Assembly: GCA_963924555.1 (NCBI GenBank)
Contig: OZ004586.1
Coordinates: forward strand, 558,001 to 622,000
Direction: 5' to 3'
Length of the DNA: 64,000 nucleotides
Source: Crambe crambe
Lineage: Eukaryota > Porifera > Demospongiae > Poecilosclerida > Crambeidae
Under the pieces are notes generated by a model. It was not told the origin of the DNA. It was given only the letters and a program-made list of their open reading frames with translations, and did not search any database. Both the position numbers and the translations under genes were made by a program. Shown piece by piece: positions 37,501-52,500 of this stretch; positions within the stretch are counted from its first letter, which is position 1, and each line of letters starts with the position of its first letter.

Positions 37501-40500
37501 GAGAGAGTGAAGGTTCGAGTAGGAGCGAATCTGAAGTTACTCAGTGTGATGAATGAAGGATCAAAAGTGGTGAGATTGACTGTTTCAGAGAAAAAGAGAG
37601 TGACGGTTCCTTGATTCATATCCAGTTCGAAGCTTTCCAACATTGGATTTGTGAAGTCATTGAAGAAGGTGGTAACCTGAATGGCTTGTATAGGTGGAAC
37701 GGCCAACACAGGATTGCCAAAGGTATCATTCACAGCTGCCATTGTGATGGAGAGGTAGGTGTTAGTCATTGCAGTGGCTAGTCCGTCCAGCTTCTTCAGT
37801 TCATTGAGGTCAGACCGAGTGAGAGAGACAGTCATCGTGGGGGCATCTGGAGATATCACAGAACCTCCAGTGAGTCCATAAGCAAATGTCGGCATGCTTG
37901 ATTGTTCACTTTGGAAAGTGAATTGAACAAGATCAAAGGAAGTAGCACTAACAGTCTCAGAGAATGTCAGCACGAGTTCCTCAGTCATGAGATCTAGAGA
38001 GAACGAGAGAAGGATGGGAGAAACATCATCTCCAGTGAAGTTGGATAACATCAGGGCCCTTCCGTCTAAAATGGGTACATTGGCATTGCCACTGACATCA
38101 AGTATGGTAGCATTGGTAATCACGATGAAAGTGTTGGCAGTCGAGGTGGCCACTCCTGACAGCTGCTTCAGGACGTCAGTATCGTTGGATATCAGGGAAA
38201 CGATGACCTCGGTGGAGAGGATATTGGAAGTCGTCCCACCTGTAAGAGTATAGAAATCACCCTGAGGCAGTCTGAGAGCAGATCCTTGGATCGTGATTTG
38301 TGTTGGATCAAGTGTTGTGGCATTGACAGTCTCGGAGAACGTGAGGTTGAGAACGCTAGCATTCAGATCCAAGACAGCCTGAAGCAGCACTGGAGGGCGT
38401 TCGTCCATCATGAAGCGGGTAGCTTGAATAGCGTCGGAAGTGTTCATAGCAGAAATGCCACTGGTATCCAGAATGGAGCCATTGAAGAGGTACACGAAGG
38501 TGTCTGTCATTCTGGTTCCAAAGTTAGGAATCTCAGTGATCATATCGACATCACTCTGTAGCAACTGCACAGCAACCACTGTGTGACTCACTCTGGTGTG
38601 TGTGGTGGACTCATCCAGAGTGAAGTTCTGATCATCTCCTTCTAGAGTGTTCTGCAATTGCACTGTAGTAACGTCAAAGAAGTTGTGTTGGACCGTCTCT
38701 GAGTAAGTGAGGAGTAAGAGATTCATGTTCAGGTCGAGTGTGAAAGCAGTCAACTCTGGAGGAGTCATGTCTGTCATCAAATCATCAGATCTGGTGGCAT
38801 TTCCATCCACGACGGGTCTAATGGGACGCCCGTACACGTCGCTCAACGTACCCAACCCAACTGTCAGGTAAGTATTGTCAATCTCCGTTGCTAAATTGAG
38901 TCTGTACTTGATTTCATTCAAGTCTTCATCTGATAGCGTCACGTTGACTTCATAGCCACTTGGAGATGAGGTATTGCTGTTGGTTAGTGTGTAGGACACA
39001 CCTTGTGCTCTGAAATTGGAGTTTTGGAGGACGATTCCACTTGGATTGAAAGTAGAGGTGTTGACAACATCGTTGAAGGTAAGGAGAAGCATACCTGTGT
39101 TCATATCGATCATGAAGGACTGAAGAGACGCAAGTGTTGAGTCTGGTATGACAGAAGTAATATTGTAAGTCCTATTCTCATTATCATTACTTGCTGTATC
39201 CATGATTGCTCCAGCGGCTAACACAATGTTATTGCTATCCAAATCAGCGTTAAAATCAGCGTTGATTTTAAGAGCTATCAAGTCTTCTGGGGCCAAGTTG
39301 ATAGTGACTCTTGTGGTGCCATCGATGGAGTCAGGACTCAGGATCCATGGGGTGAGGGTTAGCTCAAATCCAGGCGAAGACTGGATTGTGATGCCGCTAA
39401 AGTTCAACGAGGAAGTCAGCACTGGTTCATCAAATGTCAAAATCAACTGATCTCTGTCTAAATCGAGAGTTGATGATGTGATAATTGGTCCACTGATATC
39501 CATCCCATAGTTCCTGACCTGCAGAGCATCAGAGTTTAGTCTAGGAGCCACTGGAACTCTGGAGTGCGAAGTATCTGTGATCAGTCCTGATGTGAAGGAG
39601 ATGTACGATTCATTCGCATCTTTGAGAAAATCCAAAGAAGCTTTGATTCTAATGACATCTTGAGCTGATAGATCGAGCACGACTTCTCTACCATTGGGAC
39701 TGGCAGTTGTGCCTCCAGTTAAAGCCAAGGACTCATTGGAGAAAGCTGATGGCTCACTCTGCAAAACTATGGCAGTGGGGTCGAAGAACTCCACATCTAC
39801 TGGCTCACTAAAGAACAGTGTCAAAGTCTCATTCTCGACTGAGAGGTCAAAGTACTCCAGGACTGGAGGCTGGTTGTCAATCACAAATCCTTCGGTGTAA
39901 ATAGCATTGCTGACAGGAACAGCCACCACAGCATTGCCAGCTAAATCCATAACTGTAGCACGACTGAACGACAACCAACAAGTATTACGTCTGAAGCAAA
40001 TGGTAGGATGTCTCTTCAACGTATCGACATCAGGTGTCAGTAGAGTGACAGTCACTATATGTGAATCAGGCCCACTGATAGCACCACCTGTTAGAGTTAT
40101 CTGGTCACCCCTGGCTGGAATGGTGAAGAAGCTTTGGAAAACAAGCTCACCAGCATCGAAACTTGAGAATGAGACGGTTTCGGAGAATACCAGTGTAATC
40201 GTCTCGTTTATGTAGTTGAACTGAGCAAAGGATGTCAGGATTGGAGGAGTTGTATCCCGCATGTAAACTCTGGGAAGAACAGGGTCATCTGGAGGCTGGA
40301 TGGCATTTTCTGTCGCATCGATGATGGCATATTCGGTGAACTCCAGAAGACAGTCACTTCCCATCTGATCGAAGACACAAATCGGCAGTCTTTTCAACTC
40401 GTTGAGATCTTCAAAAGAGAAGTTGATAATCACCACAGGACCATCTGTCGAGGATGTATTTCCGCCAGTCAGAGTGAAGATAGTGGCATTGGTGTCATTT

Positions 40501-43500
40501 GAACTTCGCAGAGAGAAAGCAGTGGTGTTCAGAGAGGATATGTTGACAGTTTCATCAAACACCAACCGCAGTGTGCCAGCATTCAGATCGATACTGAACT
40601 CAGTGAGCATGGGTCTGGAGTCATCCATAGTGAAGTCCATGGAAGCAAGGATATCGGGAGGCTGCACAGCCACCACCATATTCCCAGCCATGTCCATCAC
40701 CAGTCCAGAAGTGGTAGTGATGTAAGTGTCGTCGACGCCAGTAGCCAGACCTGGAAGGCTCTTAATCGCATTGAAATCTTCGGGACTAAGTTGGAGGACG
40801 ACAACAGTGGAATTATCTGTGACAACCATCCCACCTCTGAGGTTGTAAGCTTGCCCATCGAGGACTTGCAGAGGGTCGGCTTGAAGAGTTATGGCTTGCG
40901 GATTGAAAGAGTTTACATTGACTGTTTCGTCGAAAGTCAGAGTAAGATTTCCAGTGTTGGCATCAAATGTGAAGTTCAGGAGGCGAGGTCTGGTGATGTC
41001 AGGATCATAGATTTGGGCTACCTGTGCCTCGTCAATCTCGATGGCATTGATTGTGTTAGAGCTCAGGTCACTGATAGCACTCGCATTGAAAGAGATGTAA
41101 GTGCTCTCTCGATCTATGGCCAAGTCAGAGAAGAACTTGATTTGGTTCAAGTCTTCATCTGTGATGTCCAGAATCACGATGTTGCTGTCGTATTCTTGAG
41201 TGAAGCCTCCAGTTAACTGATAACTCGTGGAGTTGGCGTCTGGTGAACTTGAGATCACGATAGACTCAGGATTGAACGAAGACACGTCAACAGTCTCAGA
41301 GAAAGTGAGGTAAAGGACACCTTCGTCCAAATCTAGCTGATACTGAGTCAGGTTGGGACTGATCCCATCACTTGTGTATGTCAGCGAGTTCAGCGTTGTC
41401 ACATTGACAAGCTCGTTCCCATTCATGTCCTGGATGCCGTTGGAGTCGACAGATAGGAAGGTGGAGTCATCAGAAATAGCTAATTGAGTGAAATTACGCA
41501 GCCTGTTTGCGTCCAAGGTGTCCAGCTGCACCACCATGATGGGGCCATTGTCCGTGATCACCTGACCTCCTGTGAGGGTGTAAGTCTCATTTGGGCTGGG
41601 CATGTCTGAGGAAAGAAAAGTGAAGGAAGATGCATTGAAAGTGCCAGAGTTCACCGTCTCTGAGAACCTCAGTATGAGCTGGTCAGAGGAGAGATTGAGG
41701 TCAAAACTTTGAAGGACAGGAGACCTGGTGTCAGAGACTAAGTTCCTCGTCCTCATAGCAAAAATAGGCAGGATTGGAAAGTTCGGGTTTCCAAAAGTAT
41801 CTGTCACAGTTTCATCATCAAATCTTATGTAGACTGTGTTTCTTTGGAAAGTGGCTAAATTCTGTCGTCTCTTGATCTCGTTCAGGTCCTGGACAGACAG
41901 TCTAATGACCACCACTCTACTGTCAGACTCTGTGAAGCCAACCACCATCACTGGAGGAGGCTGAGTCCCATTCCCGAAATCAAATCCAGAACCACTGGCC
42001 AGAGAGGTGTCAATCATGAATGTGCCCAATGTTGGGATAATGGTACTGGAATCGGTAAGTTGGTAGATCTCAATTCCAGGCATGGAGGCATTGGAATGGG
42101 ACTGGAGGTAGATATGAGTTATGTTGAGAGGAACCATGGTGTTGACAGCTTCTTGGAAGTAGATGGTAAGCAACTCTTCGTTCAAGTCCAGTGTGAAGTA
42201 ATCGAAGGATATCATCGTGGTATCTGCTGTGTAGTTTGAGACTTGGAGAGTAAAGACACCATTTTCTAAGGGATAGACATTTCGTCCTGCCATGTCCAAG
42301 ATTGTGACATTGCTGATGGCAATCCAGGTACTCTCCACACTCAGACCGATACCTCGACGCTTTATCTCGTCCACATCAAACGTGTTGAGTTGTATGAAGA
42401 CTGACGTGTCATCTACTTGTGACTCTAACATGATTGGTCGCGACAAAGTATGTGAGTGGGCAAAGATGTTACTTACAACAGCCATGGACTGAAGAGTGAT
42501 CTGGTTGAACATGAGAGTAGACACGTCCACAGTCTCACTGAACATGAGAGTCAGGAGAGCTTGGTTCTGTCTTGGGCCGTAATTCATGTTCAAGTCAAAC
42601 TCCACCAGCCTGGGTCTCACGTCATCCGGCATGAAGAGTGCAGCTGGTATGGCAGCATCACCACGTACTATCACCACAGGATTCCCGTTCATGTCCGATA
42701 ACAGTCCAGATGTGAAGCTGATGAAAGCTGTTGACTGATTACGGAGGAGATCCTCGTCTTGTTTGATTAAATTCAGATCATCCATGTTGATGTCTATGAT
42801 GATCTCGAGACCATTTGAGCTATTTGAAGAACCTCCTCTCAGTTGGAAGGAAGAACCGTCAGAGATGTTTAGAGTTGACTGCAAAGTGATTGCAGTGAAT
42901 GACAAAGTGCTACTATCTACAGGCTCATCAAAGATAAGGATAATTGTGCCATTGCTTAAATCGATGGAGAAGGAGGCGATATTTGGTGGCCGCAAGTCTG
43001 CTGTGAATTCATCGAGTTGTTGTACAGTCTCCATTATGCTTCGTGGTGCAAAGGCCAAATCAGACACTGAATTGGATGCGATCCTGATGTAAGCATTGCT
43101 TTGGTTAGTAGCCAAGTCTCTGCGCAGCTTAATCGTATTTAGCTGATCAGTTTCTATCATTATCTCTATGACTGGAGAGTTGTCGGAGAGAACCACACTG
43201 TCCATCAGGGATACGCCATTCATGAAGGTTCCATTTGCTGGGAACAGGGAAAAGCTCGACAGAGAGAAGCTGCTTGCATTAACTGTCTCGTCAAAGGTCA
43301 GAGTGATAATACCAGAGGTCAAATTCAAACCGAAAGCCAACAAGACTGGACTCATTGTGTCTTCCTGGAAACCAGTCACAGGCAAAGCATCCGAGGGAGG
43401 AATACTGTCCACTCTTAACCCCACCATATCCTGGATGGTGCTTGGATCGACAGATACAAAAGTATTGTCAGAATTAGTGGCCAGATCCAGGATGGCTTTA

Positions 43501-46500
43501 ATGGAGTTGAGGTCATCTCTGCTGATATCCACCACTATCACAGGTCCATCCATAGAACTAGTTGATGTATTGACAGAGATAAGCCTGTGGGTGGAGTTGA
43601 TGCTGGTCAGTGATCCATTGGACTGGAAAACTATTCCAGAGATATTCAAAGTGCTGGCATCCACTGTCTCAGAAAACGTCAGGGTTAGCTGAGCAGTATT
43701 GATGTCAACGCTGTATGCTGTGATATTAGGCCTGGTGATGTCGCTGGAATAGAATCGAGCAACAGCTGCTTGAGATCTGTTGAGAGGAGTGACTTGGTTA
43801 CCGAACATGTCGGAAATGGCTTCTTCAGTGAATGACAGGTAAGTGTTTCTGAAGTTTGTTGCTAAGTCCCTCAGCTGCTTCACTGCATTAAGGTCATCCA
43901 ACCCAAGTGTGAGAACTATTGAAGTCCCATCTGGACTCTCGGTGAAACTTGCTGCTGTCAGGTTGTAAAAAGAGTAAAAATCTGCTGATTCATTCTGGGA
44001 GCTTTGCAGTGAGAATTGGCTTGCCTGCAGACTAGAAGCTCTCACCGTCTCAGAGAAATTCAACAAAATTTCTCCACTGTTGAGATCAAGTTGGAATGAC
44101 AGCAATTCCGGGCTGCTTGTATCGTTAGTGAGTGAAGTTATTCCACGGGCAGCGTTAGGTGAAACTTCAGTGAGCAGGTTATCATTTGTATCTCTGACAG
44201 CAAATGGCGTCAAAGCGATGAAGGTTGTGTCCTCTCGGACTCCGAGAGGTTCTAACCTTTTGAGCTCGTTCAAGTCGGCATCTACCAGCATGATGATGAG
44301 TGTGGTGTTGTCTCCATAAACTGAAGTGCCATTTGTTAGTGTATAACCATTCGTGGCTATAGCAACATTTGAGGTATCCTGGAAAGAGATCTGACTGAAA
44401 TTGAGTGAACTGGCACGGACAGTTTCGGAAAAGGTTAGAGAGAGAATACCTTGGTTGAGGTCCAAGTCAAACGAGAGGAACTGTGGTTGCCTGTCATCTT
44501 GAGTGAAGTTGAGAACTTGCTGAATTACAGGTTCTATCCTGTTTTCCGCCATGTCTGTCACGGTTCCATCTGATAAAATGATGAATGTATTATCACTGGA
44601 GGTGAAGAGCTCATCGAAAAATCGTATCTGGTCGGAATCCAACTTGTTGAAGGTGATATTCAAGAACCTTGTGTCATCATCGGTCCTGTTGCCGCCAGTC
44701 AGGATGTAAGTGATGGTACGATTGAGTGTGGCGTTGGAATCAGTTAGGGAAACCAAAGTGAAATTGAGAGACTCTGGACGTATAGTTTCGGAGAAGGTGA
44801 GGAAGATCGTATCCAGGTTCAAGTCCACGTTAAAGGACTCTAATACTGGTGGTGTCATATCGGCAGTGTAGTTGGTGACCTGCTGAGCATTGTTTTGTGA
44901 AATGCCCACTAATCTATTCACTTGGGTCATGTCGGATATCAGATTTGGCGTCACAGATATAAGAGTTGATTCTGGGGACACAGCCAACCTCCTCCTGCTC
45001 TTAATCTCGTTCAAATCGTTGAAGTCAAGCCTGAGAGTAATGATGGTTGAATCGTTGGTGGATGGTATGCCTCCTCGCAAGCTGTAACTCTGGGAGATGG
45101 TGGAGTTTTGTGACGAGACCAAGGTGATAGCGGAGATTGTGAAAGTGCTAGTGTCGACTGTTTCATTGAACGTTAGAGTCAGCACTTCAGAAGTCAAGTC
45201 CAGATCAAAGGACACCAAGATTGGATCTGTTCTGTCCACAATCACATTGACTGCATTCAAAGCATCTTCACTGTCAATTTCAACAACGTTATTCATATTC
45301 AGGTCCACAATTGTGCCATTATCGAAGGCAATATAAGTGTCTGTCACAGCTGTGGCTAGTCCGGGAGTCAGACGCTTCAGTTCATTCAGATCGTCAATGG
45401 ATAACTGCACGATTATCAAAGTACTGTCAGTTTGTGATGAATTTCCACCTGTCAGCTGATAGACAAACATGGTGCTGCTGAAACTCGAGTTGCTGCCAAG
45501 GATGAGGTTAGTGATATTCAGAGTTTCGGCACGAACTGTTTCATTGAAGGTGAGAAGCAACAGTCCCTCGTCCATGTCGAGAACAAAAGAAACAAGGTGT
45601 GGTCTTGAGGTGTCCGCAGTGAAATCAGATGCCTGGAGTCCAGATATTTCAGTCAGGGGGTTGTTGAATGTGTCGGTAACTGGGTGATCGTTACTGGGTC
45701 GTGTTGTTAGGAAAGTGGAGTTCCTATCGACTGCTAGATCTAAGTCGTTTTTGATTGTGTTCAAATCGAACTGAGACAAGATCACAGTCAGGAAGTATCC
45801 ATCTGGTGAGACAGTGTAAGTGCCAGAGGTGAGTTGATGTGAAGCTGTGATGTTGGAAGCTGCATTTTGAATGGTAATACCACTTGGTCGGAAAGTGGAG
45901 TTAGCTAAGACAGTATCGTCAAATGTCAGCTCCAGAGTGCCAGTATCCAGATCAATGGTGAAACTCAGCAAATCCACAGCATCACTATCAGTGATGAAGT
46001 TACCAGGTCTGACCTGAATTGATTCATTCAGAGGTATTCCAATGACATCATTATTGAACATATCAGTGAAGGTACCATCTTCGATGGAGATGAAGGTATT
46101 GGCAATTCCCGTGACAAGACCACGATTAAGCTGGATGCTAAGAACATCCTCATCAGAGAGGAGAATTTGCACTCTGCGCTTCTGGAAGTTTGCCGGTTGA
46201 GAGTAGCTGACTGTTCCATTTGTGAGTGTGTAATTGGTGAAGGTTCCAGCACTGATGTCTCGGCCTGAGGCAAGAGTCACAAGGGTGGGGTCCACCGAGG
46301 GCAGATGGATGGGTTCGTCTGCTTCCAATATGAGTGTCTTGGTGTCAAGGCGAAGCATGAAGTCGACCAAATTAGGTCTCGTGAAGTCACCTGTAACAAT
46401 TCTAGCTTGGAGTCGATTAGGTGGAGATATTGGAATCAAATCATTGTCACTGACATCTTCAATCAGATTCCTCTCATGCTGCAACCAAGTGGTGTCCTCA

Positions 46501-49500
46501 GAGACCAGCAAACCTTCAAGAGCTTTGATTGCGATGAGATCAGCAGGTGTGAAGTAGAATTGAACAAAGATGGAATTGGCAGTGATGTCTTGTCGTGCGA
46601 TAAAATCACGTTCACTCATCAATCTGAAACTCTCTGTAGCATTCATATTGTCAGCATTGAAGAATGTGATGGAGCCTGCGATCAGATCGGAAACTGAAAC
46701 AGTCTCATCAAATGTAAGCATGACACTGCCGTTATCCAGATGGACTTCGTAAGACTCCAGCACAGGACCCGTGTTGTCCATTATGAAGGCAGTGGGGAAC
46801 TCGAATGTTTCAACGATTGTGTCGTCAACGAGAGGAACTGCTAAGTTCCCTGCCATGTCTCGAAGGAGTGAACTTGTAAAGCGTATGAAACAAGTTCGAT
46901 CAGTGATGCAAAGTTCTTCCCTCTCTTTAATCACGTTCAAGTCCAAATTAGTCGGTGTAAATTCCAGAGTTATGTCGTTGATTTCCGTGATATTGAACCC
47001 ACCAATGAGAGTGCGGGGATTGAAAGGGACGCCGTTGAGTACAGTATCATTGTAGGTCCAACGCTGGAGGGTAATTTGCGTGGGATCAACTGAACTGATG
47101 TTTATTGTTTCATCAAATATGAGACGGATTTTGTTCGAATTTAGATCAAAAGTGTCAAAATTCATCAGTTGTGGTGGTGTACGGTCGGGATTGAAGAATC
47201 TTGCTTGCTCAGCAATTAATGGATCCACAGAAACGACCCTGTTACCACTTGTGTCTTCAACTGCGTCAGAGGGGAACACCAAGAAGCAATCATTTTGCCG
47301 ATTCGCTTCTGTGCAGAGGTCGATCCTCTTGATCCTGTTCAGATCGAAGAAGCTGAGTTGGAATCGGTAGACTTGATGGTTCCAGTTTCCAACAGATGTG
47401 TCTCCCGTCAAGGTGTAGTTGAGAATGGCATTCGATAGATTCCTTGTGACTTCCAGTGTCACTCTGCCGTCGAGGAATGTCTCGTTTATTTGCGTCGGGA
47501 CCAGACGATTCTGTTCCACTTGGAGGGAGAAGGAGGTAATGTTTAGAGTGTCTCTGTTCAAGGTTTCATCGAATGTCAGTATCAGCTCTCCTGAGTTCAT
47601 ATCAATGTCGAAGGAATGAAGATATGGTGGTGTGGTGTCATTTGTAAAGTTAGAGACTTGAAGAGCTTCTCCATTTGGTAAGGGCACAACAGGATTGTCA
47701 TTCATGTCCACTATCAAACCCTGTGTGATGGACACAAAAGAATTCTCCATACTTGTTGCTATTAGAGACAAATTCTTGATGGTGTTCAAGTCATCTGGTG
47801 CCACAGTCAAGTCAAAGAGAATGTCAAAGTTAATCACAGTTGTGTTCTCCTCGCTGGAATTACCACCTGTTAGAGTGTAAGATTGATTCAGGAACTGCAC
47901 AGTTGGGCTTTCTTGAATGGTTATCTGGGTCGGGTCAAACTGGTAAGCATTGACTGTTTCAGAGAAGGTCATGCTGACTCGACCTACATTCATATCTAGC
48001 TCCCATCCAATCAGTTCTGGTGGAGTCGTATCGGCAGTGAAGTTATTCACCATCAGAGCTCGGCCATTGGGGACTGCGACTACTTCATTCCCATTGATGT
48101 CGTCAATCAAGAGTGAAACGATGGAAATGTACGAGTCAAAGCGAGACGTCACTAAGCTAGTGTTCTGCTTGAGGAGATCAAGGTCAAATTTGGTGATGTT
48201 AACCACAATGATAGAACTGTTTGAGGTCTCGGTGAGTCCACCAGTGAGCTGATAGCTGTCATCGGCTATTACCATGTCTTGGAGAGTGATGGTAGAAGGA
48301 TCAAGTGTGAGGCTGTTCACTGTCTCAGAGAAATATAAGGTAAGTGTAGATGCATCCATGTCAAGGTCAAAGTCCAACAGCTGAGGTGCGATCATGTCTT
48401 CCACGTATACTGCCACTTGTGAAGCATTGCTGGCAAGTATCTCCACTATCCTGTTCTTGTTCATGTCCATGACAGCAGTATTGCTGATGGCAATGTGGGT
48501 GGAGTCTTGACTAACGGCCAATCGTATGAGCTGCTTGATCACGTTCAAGTCTTCGTTCAGCAAGTCCAAGATAATCACATTGGGTCCATCATGCCGTGCT
48601 CTGCCTCCAGTCAGAGTAAAGTTTTCTCCAGTGCCATCAGCTTCCTCATAGAGAGTTATTTGAGTTGGATCGAGACTGGTGATGTTCACTGTCTCAGAGA
48701 ACAATAGAGTCAACTCGTCAGAGGTCAGATTCAAGTCAAAACGAACCAGCCTTGGTGAAATAGAGTCATTTCTGTACCCACTGACCAAGAGAGGCCTATC
48801 AGATGTAACCTCAGAGTTATAGTTTCTTTTTATGTCTTCGATGGTGAAGTTTGTGATCGAAAGGAAGGTTGAATTCCTTGTGGCTGCAAGAGAACTGAGA
48901 AACTTGATGTTGTCTAGATCAAAGGTGCCAAGGTTGATGGTGATGTTATCGTAGTTGCTATCAATCACGACACTGGATGGCGTGAGTGTGTAATTGGAGG
49001 GTTGAGGATCGTCCTGCGAACTGAGGAAGGTGATCTGGGTCACATTCAAAGTTCGGGCTCTCACAGTTTCATCGAAGGACAAAGTCAGAGTCTCGTCGGT
49101 TAGGTCCAAGTCAAAGAACTGCAACAATGGAGGTGTAATATCAGGAGAGTAGTTTCTCCTCCTGATGCCACGAGCAGTGAGAGCATTCTGTAAGGGAACT
49201 AAAGGGTTTCCGTCAATGTCTGAGATCGTCATGGCTTCCAGAGTCAGCCATGTTGTCCTGGCATTGCGTGCAATTTCGAGCCTCTTCAGTTCATTTAAAT
49301 CGCTTCGTGAAAGAGATAAGACCAAAATAGGCCCATTTGAAGAGAGAACACTTCCTGAAGTGAGCATGAGTTCCAGTCCTCCAGGGTCAGAGGTGTTGGC
49401 TTGGTTCTGGATTATGATGCCTGGAAAGAACAGAGAAGAAGCATTGACTGTCTCAGAAAAAGACAGAGTAAGGTTACCAGAGTCCATATCAAGCCAGAAA

Positions 49501-52500
49501 TCTCTGAGACGAGGAGAGATGGAGTCATTGAAGAAAGCAAAGGCCATAGTGGCATTGTTAGGTGAGATTTCACTCACATTGTTGCCACTCAAGTCTTGAA
49601 TCAACTCTGAACTTAAGCTGATGTAAGAGCTGTCAAGATCTCGCAACAAGAGAAGCATCTGTTTCAGAATGTTAACGGTTTCTTCTGACAATGTGATGGT
49701 GATTTGGAGGCCATCTTCACTGATGGAGCTACCATTGGTCAGAGTGAGAGTCTCATACTCTGAGATGTTAAAAGCGCTCGCATTCATTATCGACTGGAGA
49801 GTAATCCCGCTGAAATTCAGAGAATTTCGTTCCACAACTTCATCGAAGTTGAGAATTAACTGAGACTGGTCGAACTCTACCACCCATGAGGCAAGATTCG
49901 GTGGAGTGGTGTCTGGAACGAAGCTCATGATTTCAAGGGAAGATGGTACTACAAAGTTAGGGATTTCCGACAAGTCTTGGACTGCATTTTGACCAATGGA
50001 GAGAGCAGTGTTGCTGGAACTTGTGGCTATGCTACGATCGAGTTTGATGTTGTTCAAGTCGAATTGACTGAGCGTGATTGTTACAACTGGAGATGGAGTC
50101 ATTGATGCTTGGCTTCCTGAAGTCAATGAGTACGTGTTGTTTTCATTATCAAATTCCGAGCTCTGTAAAGTGATGGTGTCCACTCTGAAGTTCTCAGGGT
50201 TGACACTTTCAGAGAAGGAGAGGGCTAGCTCACCACTGTTCAGGTCAAAGTCAAAGGCAGTGAGTCGAGGAGGTGTCACGTCAGAGATGTAGCCATTTCT
50301 CTGCACTCCCAAAGCTTCAGTTGCATCGACAGTCACTACAGAGTTATCAAAAGTATCGGAAAGAGCTGAACTGCTGAAACTGATGAAGGTAGTGTTCTGG
50401 TTTTGTGCTAAACTTGGAATTTCTTTAATGGCGTTTTGATCTGTGTTCGATAGTTGGATGACAAGCACATGACTGTCGGTACTAATCACAGTTGCATTGA
50501 CCAAAGTATATGATATGTTAGAGATGCTGATATTGTCAGAACTCTGAAATTGGAACTGAGTGACGTTGACGGAACTTGCTGAGATGGTTTCGCTGAAAGT
50601 GAGGAGCAACTGTCCCTGATTGGCATCGTATGTAAAGAACTCCAGCACTGGTGGAACCTCATCAGCAATGAAAGAGGATGGAGGAACAGAATCCTCAGGA
50701 TTTACGGGAAAAACCTGATTTTGATCGACATCTGCAACAGCTACTTGTCTGATGGAGATAAACGTATCGTTCCTGTTGGTAGCGAGATTTGAAAACCTCT
50801 TGATTGCATTGGAGTCATCTCTGCTCAAGAAGATAGTGATTTCGGTCGAGTCTTCTTGAGATGTGACACTATTGGTGAGTTGGACTTGATTTGTTGTTGT
50901 GCTAGATGTGTTAAGCAGTGTCACACCACTGACGTTAAAGGAGGATGCATCAACAGTCTCTGAAAACGTCAGGATCAGCTCAGATGTGTTGAGATTAATG
51001 CTGAAATCAACCAACATGGGTGGGGTCATATCCCTAACATAATCTGAAGTCGTTATGAGCTCAGATAGAGCAACAGAATTGCCAACTATATCTTCAATTG
51101 CAGAGGGCTCAAGCTGTAAGAGTGTATTCTCAAGTCCAGTTGCTAGAAATTGAGTGGCTTTGATGGCATTGAGGTCGGCAGTTGATACTTGGATCTCTAT
51201 CGAGGCTTCATTGACGCTTCCTATCACTGTTGCGTTAGTAAGTCGATATTCAATCGAGCTAGAGGTAGCATTGAATAGAATCACTCCAGTGGCATTGAAA
51301 GTGGAGACTCTTACAACCTCGGAGAAGTTAAGAGTTAGGATTCCTGTGTTCAAGTCAAAAGAGAAGGACTCGAGGATTGGAGGCGCTTCATCTTGTGAGA
51401 AAGACACAGATTCTACGGCAATAGGCTGGCTGGAGTTGATGGCCACCACTGGATTGCTATCTACATCTCTCACAGTGCCTGAGGTCAGAGACAAGAACAG
51501 GTTGGAAGGATCTGTGGCAAAGTTCTCATTCATTTTGATGAAGTTAAGATCTGGAGTGGAGAGGATGAGCTCTAGGATTGGTCCGTTGAATGACTGAGTG
51601 ATCGTTCCAGAGAGAGAGATGGACACCCCACTCCCATTGGACCTGCTATGCAGCGTAATTTGAGTGGAGTCTAAAGTCTGTACATCCACGCTCTCAGAGA
51701 AGTACAGGGTGAGAGTATCGGAGGTCAAGTTGAGCCCAAACCTTTGTAAGATGGGAGGGATGTTATCACGAGTGTACTCAGTGACTCCCAAGGCCATGAC
51801 ATCACTTATAGGCACCACCGGATTGCTGCTGGTGTCTAGGATCGTATTCTCACTGATCACAAGGTAAGTGGAAGCAGCATCTCTAGCTAGGTTGGGGAGT
51901 TCCTTGAGAGCATTGGTGTCTTCCACTGAAAGATTAACAGAGATGACAGGAGAGTTCAGCAGTTGAGGTTGGGATGACGAGGTGAGTGAATAGGTGGCAC
52001 CGGTTCTATATATCCGCTCACTCTGGAAGGTCAATCCAGAGACATTGAGGGAAGATCCGTTCACTGTTTCTGAGAATGTGAGATAGAGAACCCCCTGATT
52101 CAGATCCAGTCGATAGGAGTTAAGTGTAGGACTGAGCATGTCTGGAACAACATCTCTTGCTGCAGTGATGTTTGTCATGTTTAGTGCATTATCTGCAAAA
52201 TCAAACACACTTCCTTCCAGTATTCTTAGGAAAGTGTTAGTGACGTCAGTAGCGAACTCAGGAAACATCTTAATGGTGTTAAGATCAGACTGTGTTAAGA
52301 TAACGGTGGCTTCTGTCAGTGAATTTCTCTGTATTTGGGAAGAGGCATTGAGTGTTAGAGATTGTTCAATGGCTGTATCATTGGTAGTGTTGGTGTTGTC
52401 TTGCAAAACTATGCCATCTGTTCTTAAGGTGTTGAAGTCCACAGCTTCGGAGAAAGTGAGGGTCAAAGTGCCCAGAGTCAAATCAAGGGTATAATTCGTG